Of a stretch of DNA of 64,000 bases, positions 26,454 to 36,038 are shown piece by piece (the stretch's first letter is position 1; every line of letters starts with the position of its first letter). Position numbers and translations under genes: made by a program. Under the pieces are notes generated by a model that was given only the letters and a program-made list of their open reading frames with translations, ran no database searches and was not told the DNA's origin. This DNA is from Nocardia sp. NBC_00416 (lineage in GTDB: Bacteria; Actinomycetota; Actinomycetes; Mycobacteriales; Mycobacteriaceae), in assembly GCF_036032445.1 (NCBI RefSeq), contig NZ_CP107932.1:1366501-1430500 (forward strand), read 5' to 3'.

Positions 26454-28052
26454 TTGTCCGCAATTTCACGGCGCACTTTCCTGGGCGGTACGACCGCGGC
26501 GGCCGGTATCACGCTCGCGGGCGCGGGATTCGCCGCGGCCGATCCCGCCGCCCGGGCGCCACGGCGGCGCACACCGGTCGCGCGCGAAGAACATCGGGTG
26601 ATCGTGATCGGTTCCGGGTTCGGCGGCGGAATCGCGGCGTTGCGCCTGGCCCGCGCCGGCGTTCCGGTCCTCCTGCTCGAACGCGGCAAGCGCTGGGCCA
26701 CCGGGCCCGACGCGGACACCTTCGCCAGCCCGACGTCGCCCGACAAGCGGATGCTCTGGTACGGCTCCGACCCGCAGCTGTTCGGGAAGCCGGTCTCGTT
26801 CGAGCCCTACACCGGGCTGCTCGACGCGGTCGTCGGCGACAATATGACGGCGCTGTGCGCGGCGGGTCTGGGCGGCGGTTCGCTGCTCTATCAGGGGATG
26901 TCGCTACAGCCGTCCGAAGCGGTGTTCAATACGTACTTCCCACAGGAACTCGATTGGCGCCGGATGGACCGCGTCCACTATCCGCGGGTCGCCTCGATGC
27001 TGAAGTTGGCCGTGGCGCCGGACGAGCTGATCGCTCACCCGAACTACAAGGCCGCGCGGGTCTTCGCGCGGAACGCGGCGGCGGCGGGTCTGCCGGTGTC
27101 GAAGATTCCGATGCCCATCGACTGGAACTACGCACTCGCCGAGACGCGCGGCGAGATGCGAGCCGCGTACTCCGACGGCGCCGGCGCCTTCGGCGTGAAC
27201 AACGGCGGTAAGCATTCGGTGGACGTCACCTATGTCGCGGAAGCCGAGGCCACCGGGCTGGTGGACGTTCAGGTGATGCACAACGTCACCGATGTGGAAC
27301 GAGGAGCCGACGGCCGCTGGATCGTCCACGTCGACCGGACCGACGAATCCGCCCGGGTGCTGGAGCAGAAGATCCTCACCACCAAGGCGCTCATCATGGC
27401 CGCCGGAAGTCTCAACACCACCGAATTGCTGATGCGGGCGTCCGGCAAGGGACTGATCCCGGATATGCCGGACGAACTCGGTGCGGGCTGGGGCACCAAC
27501 GCCGACCGGATCTACACCTGGACGAGCCTGGCCGAGGACTTCGGCGCGAAACAGGGCGGGCCGGTCGTCTACGGCAGCCTGAACTGGGACGATCCGGCGA
27601 CCGCGCATACCGTGATCCAGGCGTCGATTCCGCCGCTGGGCATGGACGCCCACACCACGATGCTGGTCGGCTACGGCGTCAGTGCGGCGCGTGGCCGTTT
27701 CGTCTACAACTCGGCCACCGATACCGCCCGGCTGTCCTGGCCGGCCGACGGCGACGCGGCTATCCAGTACGGCCAGATCGAGAAGACAGTGCACAAGGTG
27801 GCGGGTCCGGCGTCGGTGATCGGCGACACGAACCGGGCGTTTCCCTCGACCTGGCATCCGCTCGGCGGTGCGTGCATGGGCGCTGTCTGCGATCTCGACG
27901 GCCGGGTACACGATCAGCCCGGTTTGTACGTGCTCGACGGCGCCCTGCTCCCCGGTAACTCCGGTGCGTGCAATCCCTCGATGACCATCGCCGCGGTGGC
28001 CGAGCGGGCGATGGACAATCTGGTCGCGCAGGATGTGGGTTCGGCCATCTGA
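26454..28052 (+). CDS. Secreted class I (GMC-type) cholesterol oxidase
   Basis: A 532-residue flavoenzyme homologous to Streptomyces/Rhodococcus ChoA, which oxidises cholesterol to cholestenone with O2. The N-terminus is a Tat signal (SRRTFLGG followed by a hydrophobic run and AAADPAARA). FAD loop VIGSGFGGGIAALRLA, the PDKRMLWY segment, GLGGGSL and the catalytic His in WHPLGGACMG are conserved. By eye, the position of ChoA Glu361, the isomerisation base, carries Gln (VIQASIPP). TTG at 26454 has GGAGG six bases upstream and puts the Tat motif at the start; an in-frame ATG at 26394 is the alternative. Next downstream is a KstR-box-controlled acyl-CoA dehydrogenase. Confidence 0.85.
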   Translation: MSAISRRTFLGGTTAAAGITLAGAGFAAADPAARAPRRRTPVAREEHRVIVIGSGFGGGIAALRLARAGVPVLLLERGKRWATGPDADTFASPTSPDKRMLWYGSDPQLFGKPVSFEPYTGLLDAVVGDNMTALCAAGLGGGSLLYQGMSLQPSEAVFNTYFPQELDWRRMDRVHYPRVASMLKLAVAPDELIAHPNYKAARVFARNAAAAGLPVSKIPMPIDWNYALAETRGEMRAAYSDGAGAFGVNNGGKHSVDVTYVAEAEATGLVDVQVMHNVTDVERGADGRWIVHVDRTDESARVLEQKILTTKALIMAAGSLNTTELLMRASGKGLIPDMPDELGAGWGTNADRIYTWTSLAEDFGAKQGGPVVYGSLNWDDPATAHTVIQASIPPLGMDAHTTMLVGYGVSAARGRFVYNSATDTARLSWPADGDAAIQYGQIEKTVHKVAGPASVIGDTNRAFPSTWHPLGGACMGAVCDLDGRVHDQPGLYVLDGALLPGNSGACNPSMTIAAVAERAMDNLVAQDVGSAI

Positions 28053-28118
28053 GGAACCGGGGTGGGCTGTTCGCCGGGGGAATTCGGGGTGAGAGGTCCC
28101 GAATCCCCGCGCCGCTAG

Positions 28119-28132
28119 TAGAACGTGTTCTA
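28119..28132. promoter_or_regulatory. KstR-type operator
   Basis: TAGAACGTGTTCTA is a perfect palindrome and a perfect match to TNNAACNNGTTNNA, the published operator of KstR, the TetR repressor of cholesterol catabolism in mycobacteria and relatives. It lies 50 bases before the start of the FadE34-like gene, placing that gene in the KstR regulon. Confidence 0.82.
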
Positions 28133-28182
28133 ATCTGGTGGTCCCGCGAATGCCGCGGGAGCCCGCCCGAGCCCCGACCGGA

Positions 28183-30405
28183 ATGAGAACCGTGCCTGTT
28201 GCGCTGACCGCCGACCAGGCGGCACTGGCCGAAACCGTCGCCGGATTCGCCGACCGCCATGCCGGTCGCGAGTACACCCGGAAGAACACCGGCAGCCTGA
28301 AACAGGGCGCGCGGCCGGAATTCTGGTCCGGCCTGGTGGCGCTCGGGCTGACCGGTGTCCATCTACCGGAAAGCGTCGGGGGACAGGGCGGCACACTCGA
28401 CGACTTGGCAGTGGTACTCGACGAATCGGGGCGCGCTCTGCTGCCCGGGCCGCTGCTTCCCACCGTCGTGGCGAGCGCGATACTCGCCACCGCGGCCGGA
28501 GTTGCGACCGCCGACGCCGCGCTACGCAGGTTCGCCGACGGCGCCACCGGCGCGGTGATCCCACCGGAGCACGCCGTCGCGGTATCCACCGGATCCGACG
28601 GCGCGCGGCTCACCGGCGAGACCGGCCTGGTGCTGGGCGCGGCCGCGGCCGAACTGCTCGTCGTCGCCGGGACGGACGGCGCGCAGACCCGGTGGTTCCT
28701 CGTCGAACGCTCGGCGCCGGGTGTCGAAGTCGAGGTGCGGGACGGCGCCGACCTGGGCCGCGATATCGGTGTGGTCCGCTTTCGTGAGGTATCCGCCGGT
28801 GTGCCGGTAGATCTCGACACCGGGCGGGCCGGGGCCGTGGCGGTGGCACTCGCGGCCGTAGAGGTCGCCGGCGTGATCCGCTGGTGCGCCGATACCGCCA
28901 CCGCCTACGTGAAATCGCGTACCCAGTTCGGTCGCCCGATCGGCGCCTTCCAAGCCGTGCAGCATCGCACCGCGCAGTTGCTGATCACCAGCGAGTTGGC
29001 CGCCGCGGCGGCCTGGGACGCGGTGCGCGGCCTGGACGACGACGCCCGGCAGCGTACGCACGCCGTAGCCGGCGCGGCGCTGACCGCGCTCGGCAACGCC
29101 GTGCACGCCGCCGTGGAATGCCTGGGCCTGCACGGCGCCATCGGGTTCACCTGGGAACACGATCTGCACCTGTACTGGCGCCGGGCGATCTCCCTTTCCG
29201 GGCTCGCCGGACCGGCCGAGTCGTGGGAACTGCGGCTGGGTGAGGCCGCCCTGCACGGACCGCGTAACTTCGCCGTACCGCTGCCGGAGACGGATCCGTC
29301 CTTCCGCGAGTGGGTTTCGGAGATCCTCGACCGAGCGGCCGGGCTGGACAATCCGGGCCCGTCGAAGATCGGCGACCAGGATTCGGTGAACCCCGGCCCG
29401 CGTCGCACCCTGCTGGCCGACAGCGGACTGGTGTCGCCGCCGATGGCCCAGCCCTACGGGATCGAGGCCGGACCACTCGAACAGTTGATCCTGCAGGACG
29501 AATACGACCGGCACGGTATCGCCCAGCCGTCCATGGGGATCGGGCAGTGGGTGGTGCCGATCGTCCTGCATCGCGGCACGTCCGACCAGCTCGCCCGGCT
29601 GGCGGGCCCGGCGCTGCGCGGCGAGGAGATCTGGTGCCAGTTGTTCAGCGAACCGGAAGCCGGCTCGGATGTCGCTTCGCTGAGCCTGCGTGCCACCCGC
29701 GTCGACGGCGGCTGGGAACTGAACGGGCAGAAGATCTGGACCACGCTCGCCCATCGCGCCGACTGGGGTCTGTTGCTCGCCCGCACCGATCCGGAGGCCG
29801 AACGCCACCGGGGACTCACCATGTTCCTGGTCGATATGCACGCAGCCGGGGTGGAGGTCCGTCCGATCACCCAGGCCAGCGGTGACGCCGAATTCAACGA
29901 GGTCTTCTTCGACGGCGCGTTCGTACCCGACACCATGGTCCTGGGCGAACCCGGTCAGGGCTGGACACTGACCCTCGAGACCCTGGCCCAGGAACGCCTG
30001 TTCATCGGCGGTGTCCGGGATCCCGGACACAACAAGCGCCTTCAGGGCATCATCGAACGCGCCGAGTACGCGGGCAGCCGGGCGGACGCGGTGCGCACCC
30101 TGGGCCGGATCAGCGCGCGCGGCGCGGCGATCTCGGCGCTGAACCTGCGGGAGACGATCCGCCGCCTCGACGGTCAGCCGGTGGGGCCGGCCACCAGCAT
30201 CGCCAAGGCCGCCGCGTCCATGCTGCACACCGATGCCGCGGCGGCGGCGCTGAACCTGATCGGTCCGGCCGCGGCGCTCGGTGCGGCGCTCTCCGAGCCG
30301 GTGCACCATGAGCTCGATATCCCGACCTGGATCATCGGCGGCGGGACGCTGGAGATCCAGCTCAACACGATCGCGACACTCGTGCTGGGGTTGCCGCGCA
30401 AGTAG
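28183..30405 (+). CDS. Fused two-domain acyl-CoA dehydrogenase, FadE34-like
   Basis: A 740-residue protein made of two acyl-CoA dehydrogenase modules. The N-terminal module (about 1-370) ends in SRTQFGRPIGAFQAVQHRTA and AIGFTWEHDLHLYWRRA. The C-terminal module (about 400-740) carries SEPEAGSDVASL, NGQKIWTT and a closing IIGGGTLEIQLN. This fusion is seen in mycobacterial FadE34, which acts on steroid side-chain CoA thioesters. The KstR operator upstream supports a sterol role. A GTG at 28192 could also serve as the start. No partner subunit gene is needed because both modules are fused. Confidence 0.85.
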   Translation: MRTVPVALTADQAALAETVAGFADRHAGREYTRKNTGSLKQGARPEFWSGLVALGLTGVHLPESVGGQGGTLDDLAVVLDESGRALLPGPLLPTVVASAILATAAGVATADAALRRFADGATGAVIPPEHAVAVSTGSDGARLTGETGLVLGAAAAELLVVAGTDGAQTRWFLVERSAPGVEVEVRDGADLGRDIGVVRFREVSAGVPVDLDTGRAGAVAVALAAVEVAGVIRWCADTATAYVKSRTQFGRPIGAFQAVQHRTAQLLITSELAAAAAWDAVRGLDDDARQRTHAVAGAALTALGNAVHAAVECLGLHGAIGFTWEHDLHLYWRRAISLSGLAGPAESWELRLGEAALHGPRNFAVPLPETDPSFREWVSEILDRAAGLDNPGPSKIGDQDSVNPGPRRTLLADSGLVSPPMAQPYGIEAGPLEQLILQDEYDRHGIAQPSMGIGQWVVPIVLHRGTSDQLARLAGPALRGEEIWCQLFSEPEAGSDVASLSLRATRVDGGWELNGQKIWTTLAHRADWGLLLARTDPEAERHRGLTMFLVDMHAAGVEVRPITQASGDAEFNEVFFDGAFVPDTMVLGEPGQGWTLTLETLAQERLFIGGVRDPGHNKRLQGIIERAEYAGSRADAVRTLGRISARGAAISALNLRETIRRLDGQPVGPATSIAKAAASMLHTDAAAAALNLIGPAAALGAALSEPVHHELDIPTWIIGGGTLEIQLNTIATLVLGLPRK

Positions 30406-30424
30406 CCGCGGCCACTATCCCGGC

Positions 30425-31543
30425 TCAGGCCTGCATCGGGTGCGTGCGGAAGAAATCCCAGATGAGCGTGGTAGCGCTGATCGAGTCCGTATCGTTTCCG
30501 ACCAGCGCGCCCGGGAAGATCTCCGATCGGGTGCCGAACCAGATGTGGCCACCGCCGAGGATGGACCACAGTTCCACCTCGGCGCCGGCCGGGCACGGGT
30601 AGAAAGTGCGGACCACATCGTCGGCGATCCGCTGTTCGGTCGCCTCCGCACCGCATCCGTTGCGGTGGGCCCAGGCCGCCGCGTTCTGTGGGATCGATTG
30701 CGGGCCCGGCCCTTCCACATCGGGTCGCTGATGCCGCGGGTCCGCGGAGCCACTGCCGTCCGGCGACGGCAGCAGCCGCGCGTTCGGGCCGGTGCCGCCC
30801 TCATAGGCGACGATCGGATCCGCCGTGCCGTGCAGCGCGATCACCGGGATCGGGCGGGCGGGAGCGCACCACGCGAAATCGGAGAGGCCGGCGACCGGCG
30901 CGATCGCGGCGATCCGGTCGGCGAACTGGCATCCCAGCGACGACGTGGTGAAACCGCCCATGGACAGACCGGTGGCATAGATTCGCCGCGTGTCGACGCA
31001 CAGTGTCGACTCGACCTGGGTGAGCAGATCACCCAGGTAGCCGATATCTGCGGACCCCTGATCGAAATCCCATCGGGGCAGGCCGGGGCGCAGCAGTTGC
31101 GGTGTGACGGTGATGAATCCGTGCGCGCGGCCGTAGGCGCCGAATTCGGTGCTGGTGTGCTGGATGAACACGGGCTCGAGGTATCCGTGCAGATCCAGGA
31201 CCACCGGCAGCGGTCGATCCGCATCGGCGGGCACGTCCCGCAGGTAGACGCCCGAAACGCCGCGCGAGGCGAAGAGCACCGGCTCGACACCCGCCTGCGG
31301 CGGCGCGGCGGCGCAGCCGGCCGAGGGGACCGGCGGATCGACCGGATCGGAGGGTGCGCTCTGCGCGGGACCCGGCGCGGCGAGGGACAGCACGGCGATC
31401 GCGGTGACGATCAGCACCGATCGCCGGCGAGGTCGCGCGTCGGCGGGGCTGTGGGTGTGGCGATTCCGGCCCGGGATCACCCGGCGCACGGCAGAAGTCA
31501 GAAAGCTGGACACGAGAACGATGATCGCAAATTTGGGCAGCAC
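30425..31543 (-). CDS. Secreted PHB-depolymerase/feruloyl-esterase-like hydrolase
   Basis: A 372-residue alpha/beta-hydrolase. The N-terminal region has a basic stretch and hydrophobic helix (RPRRRSVLIVTAIAVLSLAA) ending in AQSA, a signal peptide cleavage-like site. The catalytic fold shows VVLDLHGY, the nucleophile elbow GLSMGGF, and GGGHIWFG as the His region. Paired cysteines suggest export. This family includes LpqC-like esterases and PHB depolymerases; the substrate is unknown. The true start may be one of the GTG codons closer to the signal peptide (31480 or 31417) rather than the ATG at 31543. Convergent with the FadE34-like gene. Confidence 0.75.
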   Translation of the reverse strand: MLPKFAIIVLVSSFLTSAVRRVIPGRNRHTHSPADARPRRRSVLIVTAIAVLSLAAPGPAQSAPSDPVDPPVPSAGCAAAPPQAGVEPVLFASRGVSGVYLRDVPADADRPLPVVLDLHGYLEPVFIQHTSTEFGAYGRAHGFITVTPQLLRPGLPRWDFDQGSADIGYLGDLLTQVESTLCVDTRRIYATGLSMGGFTTSSLGCQFADRIAAIAPVAGLSDFAWCAPARPIPVIALHGTADPIVAYEGGTGPNARLLPSPDGSGSADPRHQRPDVEGPGPQSIPQNAAAWAHRNGCGAEATEQRIADDVVRTFYPCPAGAEVELWSILGGGHIWFGTRSEIFPGALVGNDTDSISATTLIWDFFRTHPMQA

Positions 31544-31649
31544 GATTGTCCGAATGGCGGGTCAGCGCTCGCGAATCGCCACGGCGCCCGTGTGTCGACA
31601 CCGGCATTCCCGGGCCGGCCCGCCGGATTCATCGGTACCGGGTTCCTGT

Positions 31650-33911
31650 TCAGGCGTTCGCGCGGTCGAGCAGACCGTCGAGTTCCGCAGCGGTCATCAG
31701 GCCGCCGAAGCTGAGTGCGAGCCGTCCGATGGGGATCGACGCGATCATCCGCGCCATATCGACTCCCAGATCGGCTCCGGCAGCGGCGCCTCGATCCCCG
31801 AACAAGGGCTGCAGTTTCGCACCGAGCTCCGGACCTGCGATCGGGTGGGCCATGACCTCGGCAAAGGTCGATTCCCGGGTGAGCGGCACGGAGAAGGAGT
31901 CTCCGGTGATCGTCACGGTGGCCGCCACCCGCAGATCACGACTGGAGGAACCGATGTGCACGGTGTAATCACCGCCTTCGACGACCCATCGGCCGGCGGG
32001 TTCGTTCCAGTACGCGAACTCCCGGCGCGGAATCCGCACGGTGACCTCCTGCGCCGCACCGGGTTCCACGACGACCGGTGCGAACCCGCGCAGTTCGCGC
32101 GGCGGCCGGAGTACGGCCGAGGCGGCGAGACCGGTGTACACCTGCACCACCTCGCGACCCGGTCGGGCGCCGGTGTTGGTCACCCGCACGGTGACCGATA
32201 CACCGTCGGCGTCGGCGGCCACCCGGGGCTCGGAGTAGTCGAAGGTCGTATAGGACAGGCCGTGCCCGAACGGGTACGTGACCCCGAGTTCGCGACGGTC
32301 GTACCAGCGGTAGCCGACGAAAATCCCCTCCCCGTACCGGACGTGCCCCTGTTCGCCGGGGAAGTTGTCGTAGGCGGGGACATCGGTGAGCCGGATCGGC
32401 ACGGTCTCGGTCAGCCGGCCGGACGGGTCGGCGGCGCCGAACAGCAGATCGGCGATCGCGCCACCGGCGGCCTGCCCGAGGAGCGCGGCATCGAGGATCG
32501 CGTCGGCGGCGTCGACGAGGGGAGCCAGCCGCAGCACACTCCCGTGCGCGAGCACCACGACCACCCGGGATTGCACCGCGCGCACGGCGTGCAGGAGTTC
32601 CCTCTGGTCGGCGGGAAGGTCGATATGGTCGCGGTCGAATCCTTCGGACTCCTGCGCGGCCGCCAACCCCAGGAACAGCACCGCGACGTCGGCCTGTGCG
32701 GCCGTCCCGACGGCTTCCGTGCGCAGTTCCGCTGCGCGGGAATCGGATTCGGTGTCGAATCCGCGGGCGTGGGTTACCGTCGCCGAACCGGCCAGGACGC
32801 GGATCTCGTCGAGTGGGATATCGACGCGGGTGGCGTTCACATGCGAGGATCCGCCGCCCTGATAGCGCGGCGCGGTGGCGAACTCCCCGAGAACCGCGAT
32901 CCGACCGCTCGGTTCCAGCGGTAGGACATGGTGGTCGTTCTTCAGCAGCACCGCGCAGCGGCTCGCCACGGATCGGGCGAGCGCGTGGTGGTCGTCGACC
33001 TCCCAGACCGTGCCGGGGCGGGCGCTCCCGGTCGCGCGCCGGGCCAGCGCGGCTATCCGGCCCGCCGATCTCGCGAGAGCCGCCTCGTCGAGGGAACCGT
33101 CGGCGACCGCGGCCGCGACCCGATGGTCGCCGGTCTCGTCGGCGCCGGGCATCGTCAGATCCAGTCCGGCGGCGACCGCGGCGACCCGGTCGTCCACGGC
33201 GCCCCAATCGCTCACGACCGCCCCCTGGAATCCCCATTCGCCGCGCAGGACCTCGGTGAGCAGCCAATGATTCTGCGCCGCGTACACGCCATTGATCTTG
33301 TTGTAGGAACACATCACCGTCCACGGCGCGGCCTCCCGGACCACGTGCCCGAACGCGTGCAGATAGATCTCCCGCAGCGGCCGCGGATCGACATCGGAAC
33401 TGGACGTCATCCGCTCGTGCTCGGTGTTGTTCGCCGCGAAGTGTTTCAGCGACGCACCCACCCCCTGCTGCTGGAGTCCGCGCACCCAACCGGTGGCCAG
33501 CGCGGCGGTGAGCCGGGGGTCCTCGGAGTAGTACTCGAAATTCCGGCCGCAGCGCGGGTCCCGTTTGATGTTGATCCCGGGACCTAGCACGATCTGCACC
33601 CCGGCAGTCCGGGCCTCGCGACCGACCGCGGCGCCGACTTCGGCGGCCAGGTCCGGATCCCAGCTCTGACCCAGTCCCACCGCGGGCGGGAAACAGGTCG
33701 CCGGAATGCTCGGCCCGATACCCAGCGCGTCACCGCCCTGGTCGGGATCCTGATGTCGCAGCCCGTGCGGGCCGTCCGACACGGTGATCGACGGAATATC
33801 CCGGACCGGTTCGGTCGACCAGAAGTCCTGTCCGCTGCCGAGGCGGGCGCGTTCCTCGGTGGAGAGCGGGGCGATCAGATCCTCCGGGGTGGCTGCGACC
33901 GGGTCCGGCAT
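31650..33911 (-). CDS. Glycoside hydrolase family 3 beta-glucosidase
   Basis: A 753-residue GH3 enzyme. The N-terminal barrel shows SDGPHGLRHQ, GPGINIKRDPRCGRNFEYYSEDP and KHFAANN, and the nucleophile Asp sits in VVSDWGAVDD (about residue 240). The second alpha/beta domain and a C-terminal fibronectin III-like domain (GYRWYDRRELGVTYPFGHGLSY, then VRVTNTGARPGREVVQVY) are complete. No signal peptide is seen, so it should act inside the cell on small beta-glucosides. It is the only carbohydrate gene here; no transporter or regulator adjoins it. Confidence 0.9.
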   Translation of the reverse strand: MPDPVAATPEDLIAPLSTEERARLGSGQDFWSTEPVRDIPSITVSDGPHGLRHQDPDQGGDALGIGPSIPATCFPPAVGLGQSWDPDLAAEVGAAVGREARTAGVQIVLGPGINIKRDPRCGRNFEYYSEDPRLTAALATGWVRGLQQQGVGASLKHFAANNTEHERMTSSSDVDPRPLREIYLHAFGHVVREAAPWTVMCSYNKINGVYAAQNHWLLTEVLRGEWGFQGAVVSDWGAVDDRVAAVAAGLDLTMPGADETGDHRVAAAVADGSLDEAALARSAGRIAALARRATGSARPGTVWEVDDHHALARSVASRCAVLLKNDHHVLPLEPSGRIAVLGEFATAPRYQGGGSSHVNATRVDIPLDEIRVLAGSATVTHARGFDTESDSRAAELRTEAVGTAAQADVAVLFLGLAAAQESEGFDRDHIDLPADQRELLHAVRAVQSRVVVVLAHGSVLRLAPLVDAADAILDAALLGQAAGGAIADLLFGAADPSGRLTETVPIRLTDVPAYDNFPGEQGHVRYGEGIFVGYRWYDRRELGVTYPFGHGLSYTTFDYSEPRVAADADGVSVTVRVTNTGARPGREVVQVYTGLAASAVLRPPRELRGFAPVVVEPGAAQEVTVRIPRREFAYWNEPAGRWVVEGGDYTVHIGSSSRDLRVAATVTITGDSFSVPLTRESTFAEVMAHPIAGPELGAKLQPLFGDRGAAAGADLGVDMARMIASIPIGRLALSFGGLMTAAELDGLLDRANA

Positions 33912-34045
33912 GCGGTTCCTCCTGAGGGTTCGGCACTGGTCTCGAACCTAGCCGGTGCGAGCGCGCCCGTGGTGGATACGACCAGCGCGCCGCCACCGGA
34001 CCGGCCGTGACGCCGGGCCGGCCGGTCCCGTGCGGGCGCGCCGGG

Positions 34046-34597
34046 TCAGGACCGCGCCGGGCCGTAGTTCAGATGCACCACGCCGTTCGCGTACACATCG
34101 TGGGCTTTGAGGGCGAGCTTCGTCGCGTCGACGCCGTCGGCGAACAGTCTCTCCCCTTTGCCCAGGGCGATCGGGTACACGAACAGGTGCAGATCGTCGA
34201 CGAGTCCGTCCGCGAGCAGCGCCCGCACCAGCGTGCCGCTCCCGCTGATGTAGATGGTCCCGTCGATCTCGTCCTCGAGCGTGCGGATCGCGTCGGCGTC
34301 GTACGCGCCGAGCCGCTTGCTGTTGGACCATTCCGCCCGGGGTTCGCCCGCGCCCACCACGTACTTGACGGTGTCGTTGAAGAACGGAGCGCCCGGATCG
34401 TCGTCGACCGTGCGGGTGGACCAGGCCGGCGCGAACATCTCGAATGTGTTGCGGCCGAGCAGGATTGCTCTCGCGTCCCCGGTGATCGTGGCGAGGGTCT
34501 CGCCCATCTGCGGCTCGAAGCCGAATTCGAAAGTCCACGAGGGGTCTTCGTACACCCCGTCGAGGGAGATGAACTCGTGAACGGCGATGGTTCCCAT
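34046..34597 (-). CDS. Dihydrofolate reductase/RibD C-terminal fold protein
   Basis: A 183-residue protein of the YyaP/YwjB-like RibD family. It opens with FISLDGVYEDP, has ILLGRNTFEMFAPAW, then YISGSGTLVRALLADGLVDDLHLFVYP and a LGKGERLF segment, all standard for this family. The fold binds NADPH, and members are annotated as dihydrofolate-reductase-like without proven folate activity. It is a stand-alone gene upstream of and divergent from the lysozyme-like gene. Confidence 0.85.
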   Translation of the reverse strand: MGTIAVHEFISLDGVYEDPSWTFEFGFEPQMGETLATITGDARAILLGRNTFEMFAPAWSTRTVDDDPGAPFFNDTVKYVVGAGEPRAEWSNSKRLGAYDADAIRTLEDEIDGTIYISGSGTLVRALLADGLVDDLHLFVYPIALGKGERLFADGVDATKLALKAHDVYANGVVHLNYGPARS

Positions 34598-34820
34598 GAC
34601 GATGTCCTTCCTGGCCGCCGGAGCGGGCTGCGTATCGTTGGGGCTGCCGGTCCGTCCGTGTTCGGGCGGTTTGCCGGGCTTGCACGAGTAGACGGGGTGT
34701 GTGTGGCAGATTCATCGGTGTCCGGCTCCACCCGGAACCCCCCCCATTCTCACCAGCGGGAGCACCTGATGTCGCTGCGAGGTGGAATTCTGTTATTTAG
34801 GTGGAGGCATAGCGGCGAGG

Positions 34821-35843
34821 ATGGTGGAAATGGCCCCCAAAGAGGACTGGACGCTCCATCGTCCGCGTAACGCTCCGATTCTCAATCCCTATGTGGACTA
34901 CACGGAGAAGGTGCTCAAGGCGCTGGAGGGCGGGCTCGGGGACAAGAGCGCGAAGACCCTCACGCCCGCCGAGCTGGTCAAGAAGGGCGAAGGACGTCCC
35001 GGTGCCAGCGAACTGGGGGACAAGTACAAACTGAAGGGCGACCAGGTCGAGGAGTATCAGCAGGACTGGTACGCACTCGACGACCAGATCGGCTTTATCG
35101 CCGCCCACGCGGCCGACGACGCCAATGGGGTGACCGAGGAGTTCGAGGAACTACGCGATTCGGCCGTCGAGATCACGAAGAACGTGCCGGATGATCCGAC
35201 CCCCTCTCGGCAGCTCGACGCGGTCAATGCCATCGACAAGGCGGTCGGTGACGCCGTCGACAAGGTCTACGTCGCCTACGCCGCGCTGGAAGGCAAGTCC
35301 GCGCAGGTCCCCGAGGACTGGTCGGGCGGCGGTGGCGGTGGTGGCGGGTCGCCGTACTTCCCCGGACTCACCGATACCAGCGGCGCGTACAGCGGCGAAT
35401 CGGCCCAGCCCATCGGTGCGGGCGAGAAGGCTGACGTGCAGGCTATGTATCAGTATCTGATCGATCACTACGGATTCACCCCGGAGCAGGCCGCCGGGAT
35501 CCTGGGTAACCTGCAGGTCGAATCCGGGTTCGACACCGGTGCGTACAACCCGAACGAAGGCGCGATCGGTCTGGCTCAGTGGCTCGGCGGGCGCCGCGAG
35601 AATCTGGAGGCCTTCGCGGGCGGCCGCGAAGGCGGCGTGACCAGTTGGAAGAACCAGATCGACTTCATGATGCACGAACTGAACGGAAGCGAATCGGGCG
35701 CACTCGGCAGACTCCGTCGGACCTCGTCGGCCGGTGACGCGGCCGCGGTCTTCGATCAGTACTACGAACGCAGCTCCGGAGAGGCCAGGGGGCAGCGCAT
35801 CGCCAACGCGAACAGCATCGCGAATTCGATGGTGTCGGCGTAG
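34821..35843 (+). CDS. Phage-tail-lysozyme domain protein with helical N-terminal domain
   Basis: A 340-residue protein. Residues about 20-165 are helical and charged, resembling DUF4226-type actinobacterial proteins (WYALDDQIGFIAAHAADDANG). A glycine linker follows (eight Gly in a row). Residues about 200-300 are a phage tail lysozyme domain: YLIDHYGFTPEQAAGILG, LQVESGF, GAIGLAQWLGGR. That fold cleaves peptidoglycan. No signal peptide is visible, so export may use type VII secretion, as with nearby genes; this is inference. Starts at 34821 or the ATG at 34830 (GAGG nine bases upstream) are both possible. Confidence 0.75.
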   Translation: MVEMAPKEDWTLHRPRNAPILNPYVDYTEKVLKALEGGLGDKSAKTLTPAELVKKGEGRPGASELGDKYKLKGDQVEEYQQDWYALDDQIGFIAAHAADDANGVTEEFEELRDSAVEITKNVPDDPTPSRQLDAVNAIDKAVGDAVDKVYVAYAALEGKSAQVPEDWSGGGGGGGGSPYFPGLTDTSGAYSGESAQPIGAGEKADVQAMYQYLIDHYGFTPEQAAGILGNLQVESGFDTGAYNPNEGAIGLAQWLGGRRENLEAFAGGREGGVTSWKNQIDFMMHELNGSESGALGRLRRTSSAGDAAAVFDQYYERSSGEARGQRIANANSIANSMVSA

Positions 35844-36038
35844 CGATCGGCGTCCGCGCCCGGTCCTACCTCTTGATCGTGTAAAAACTTGCCCAAAGCC
35901 GTTCCGTCGCAATATTTCTCTGTCCGAGCCCAGGTGGGCCGGTGCTAGTGTTAACGCCGCATCGCCGTGGGGGAATCAGTGTGAGGACGCGGCGCCACTG
36001 GGGTGACGCGCAGGCAAGTAAGGGAAACAGGCTACCGA

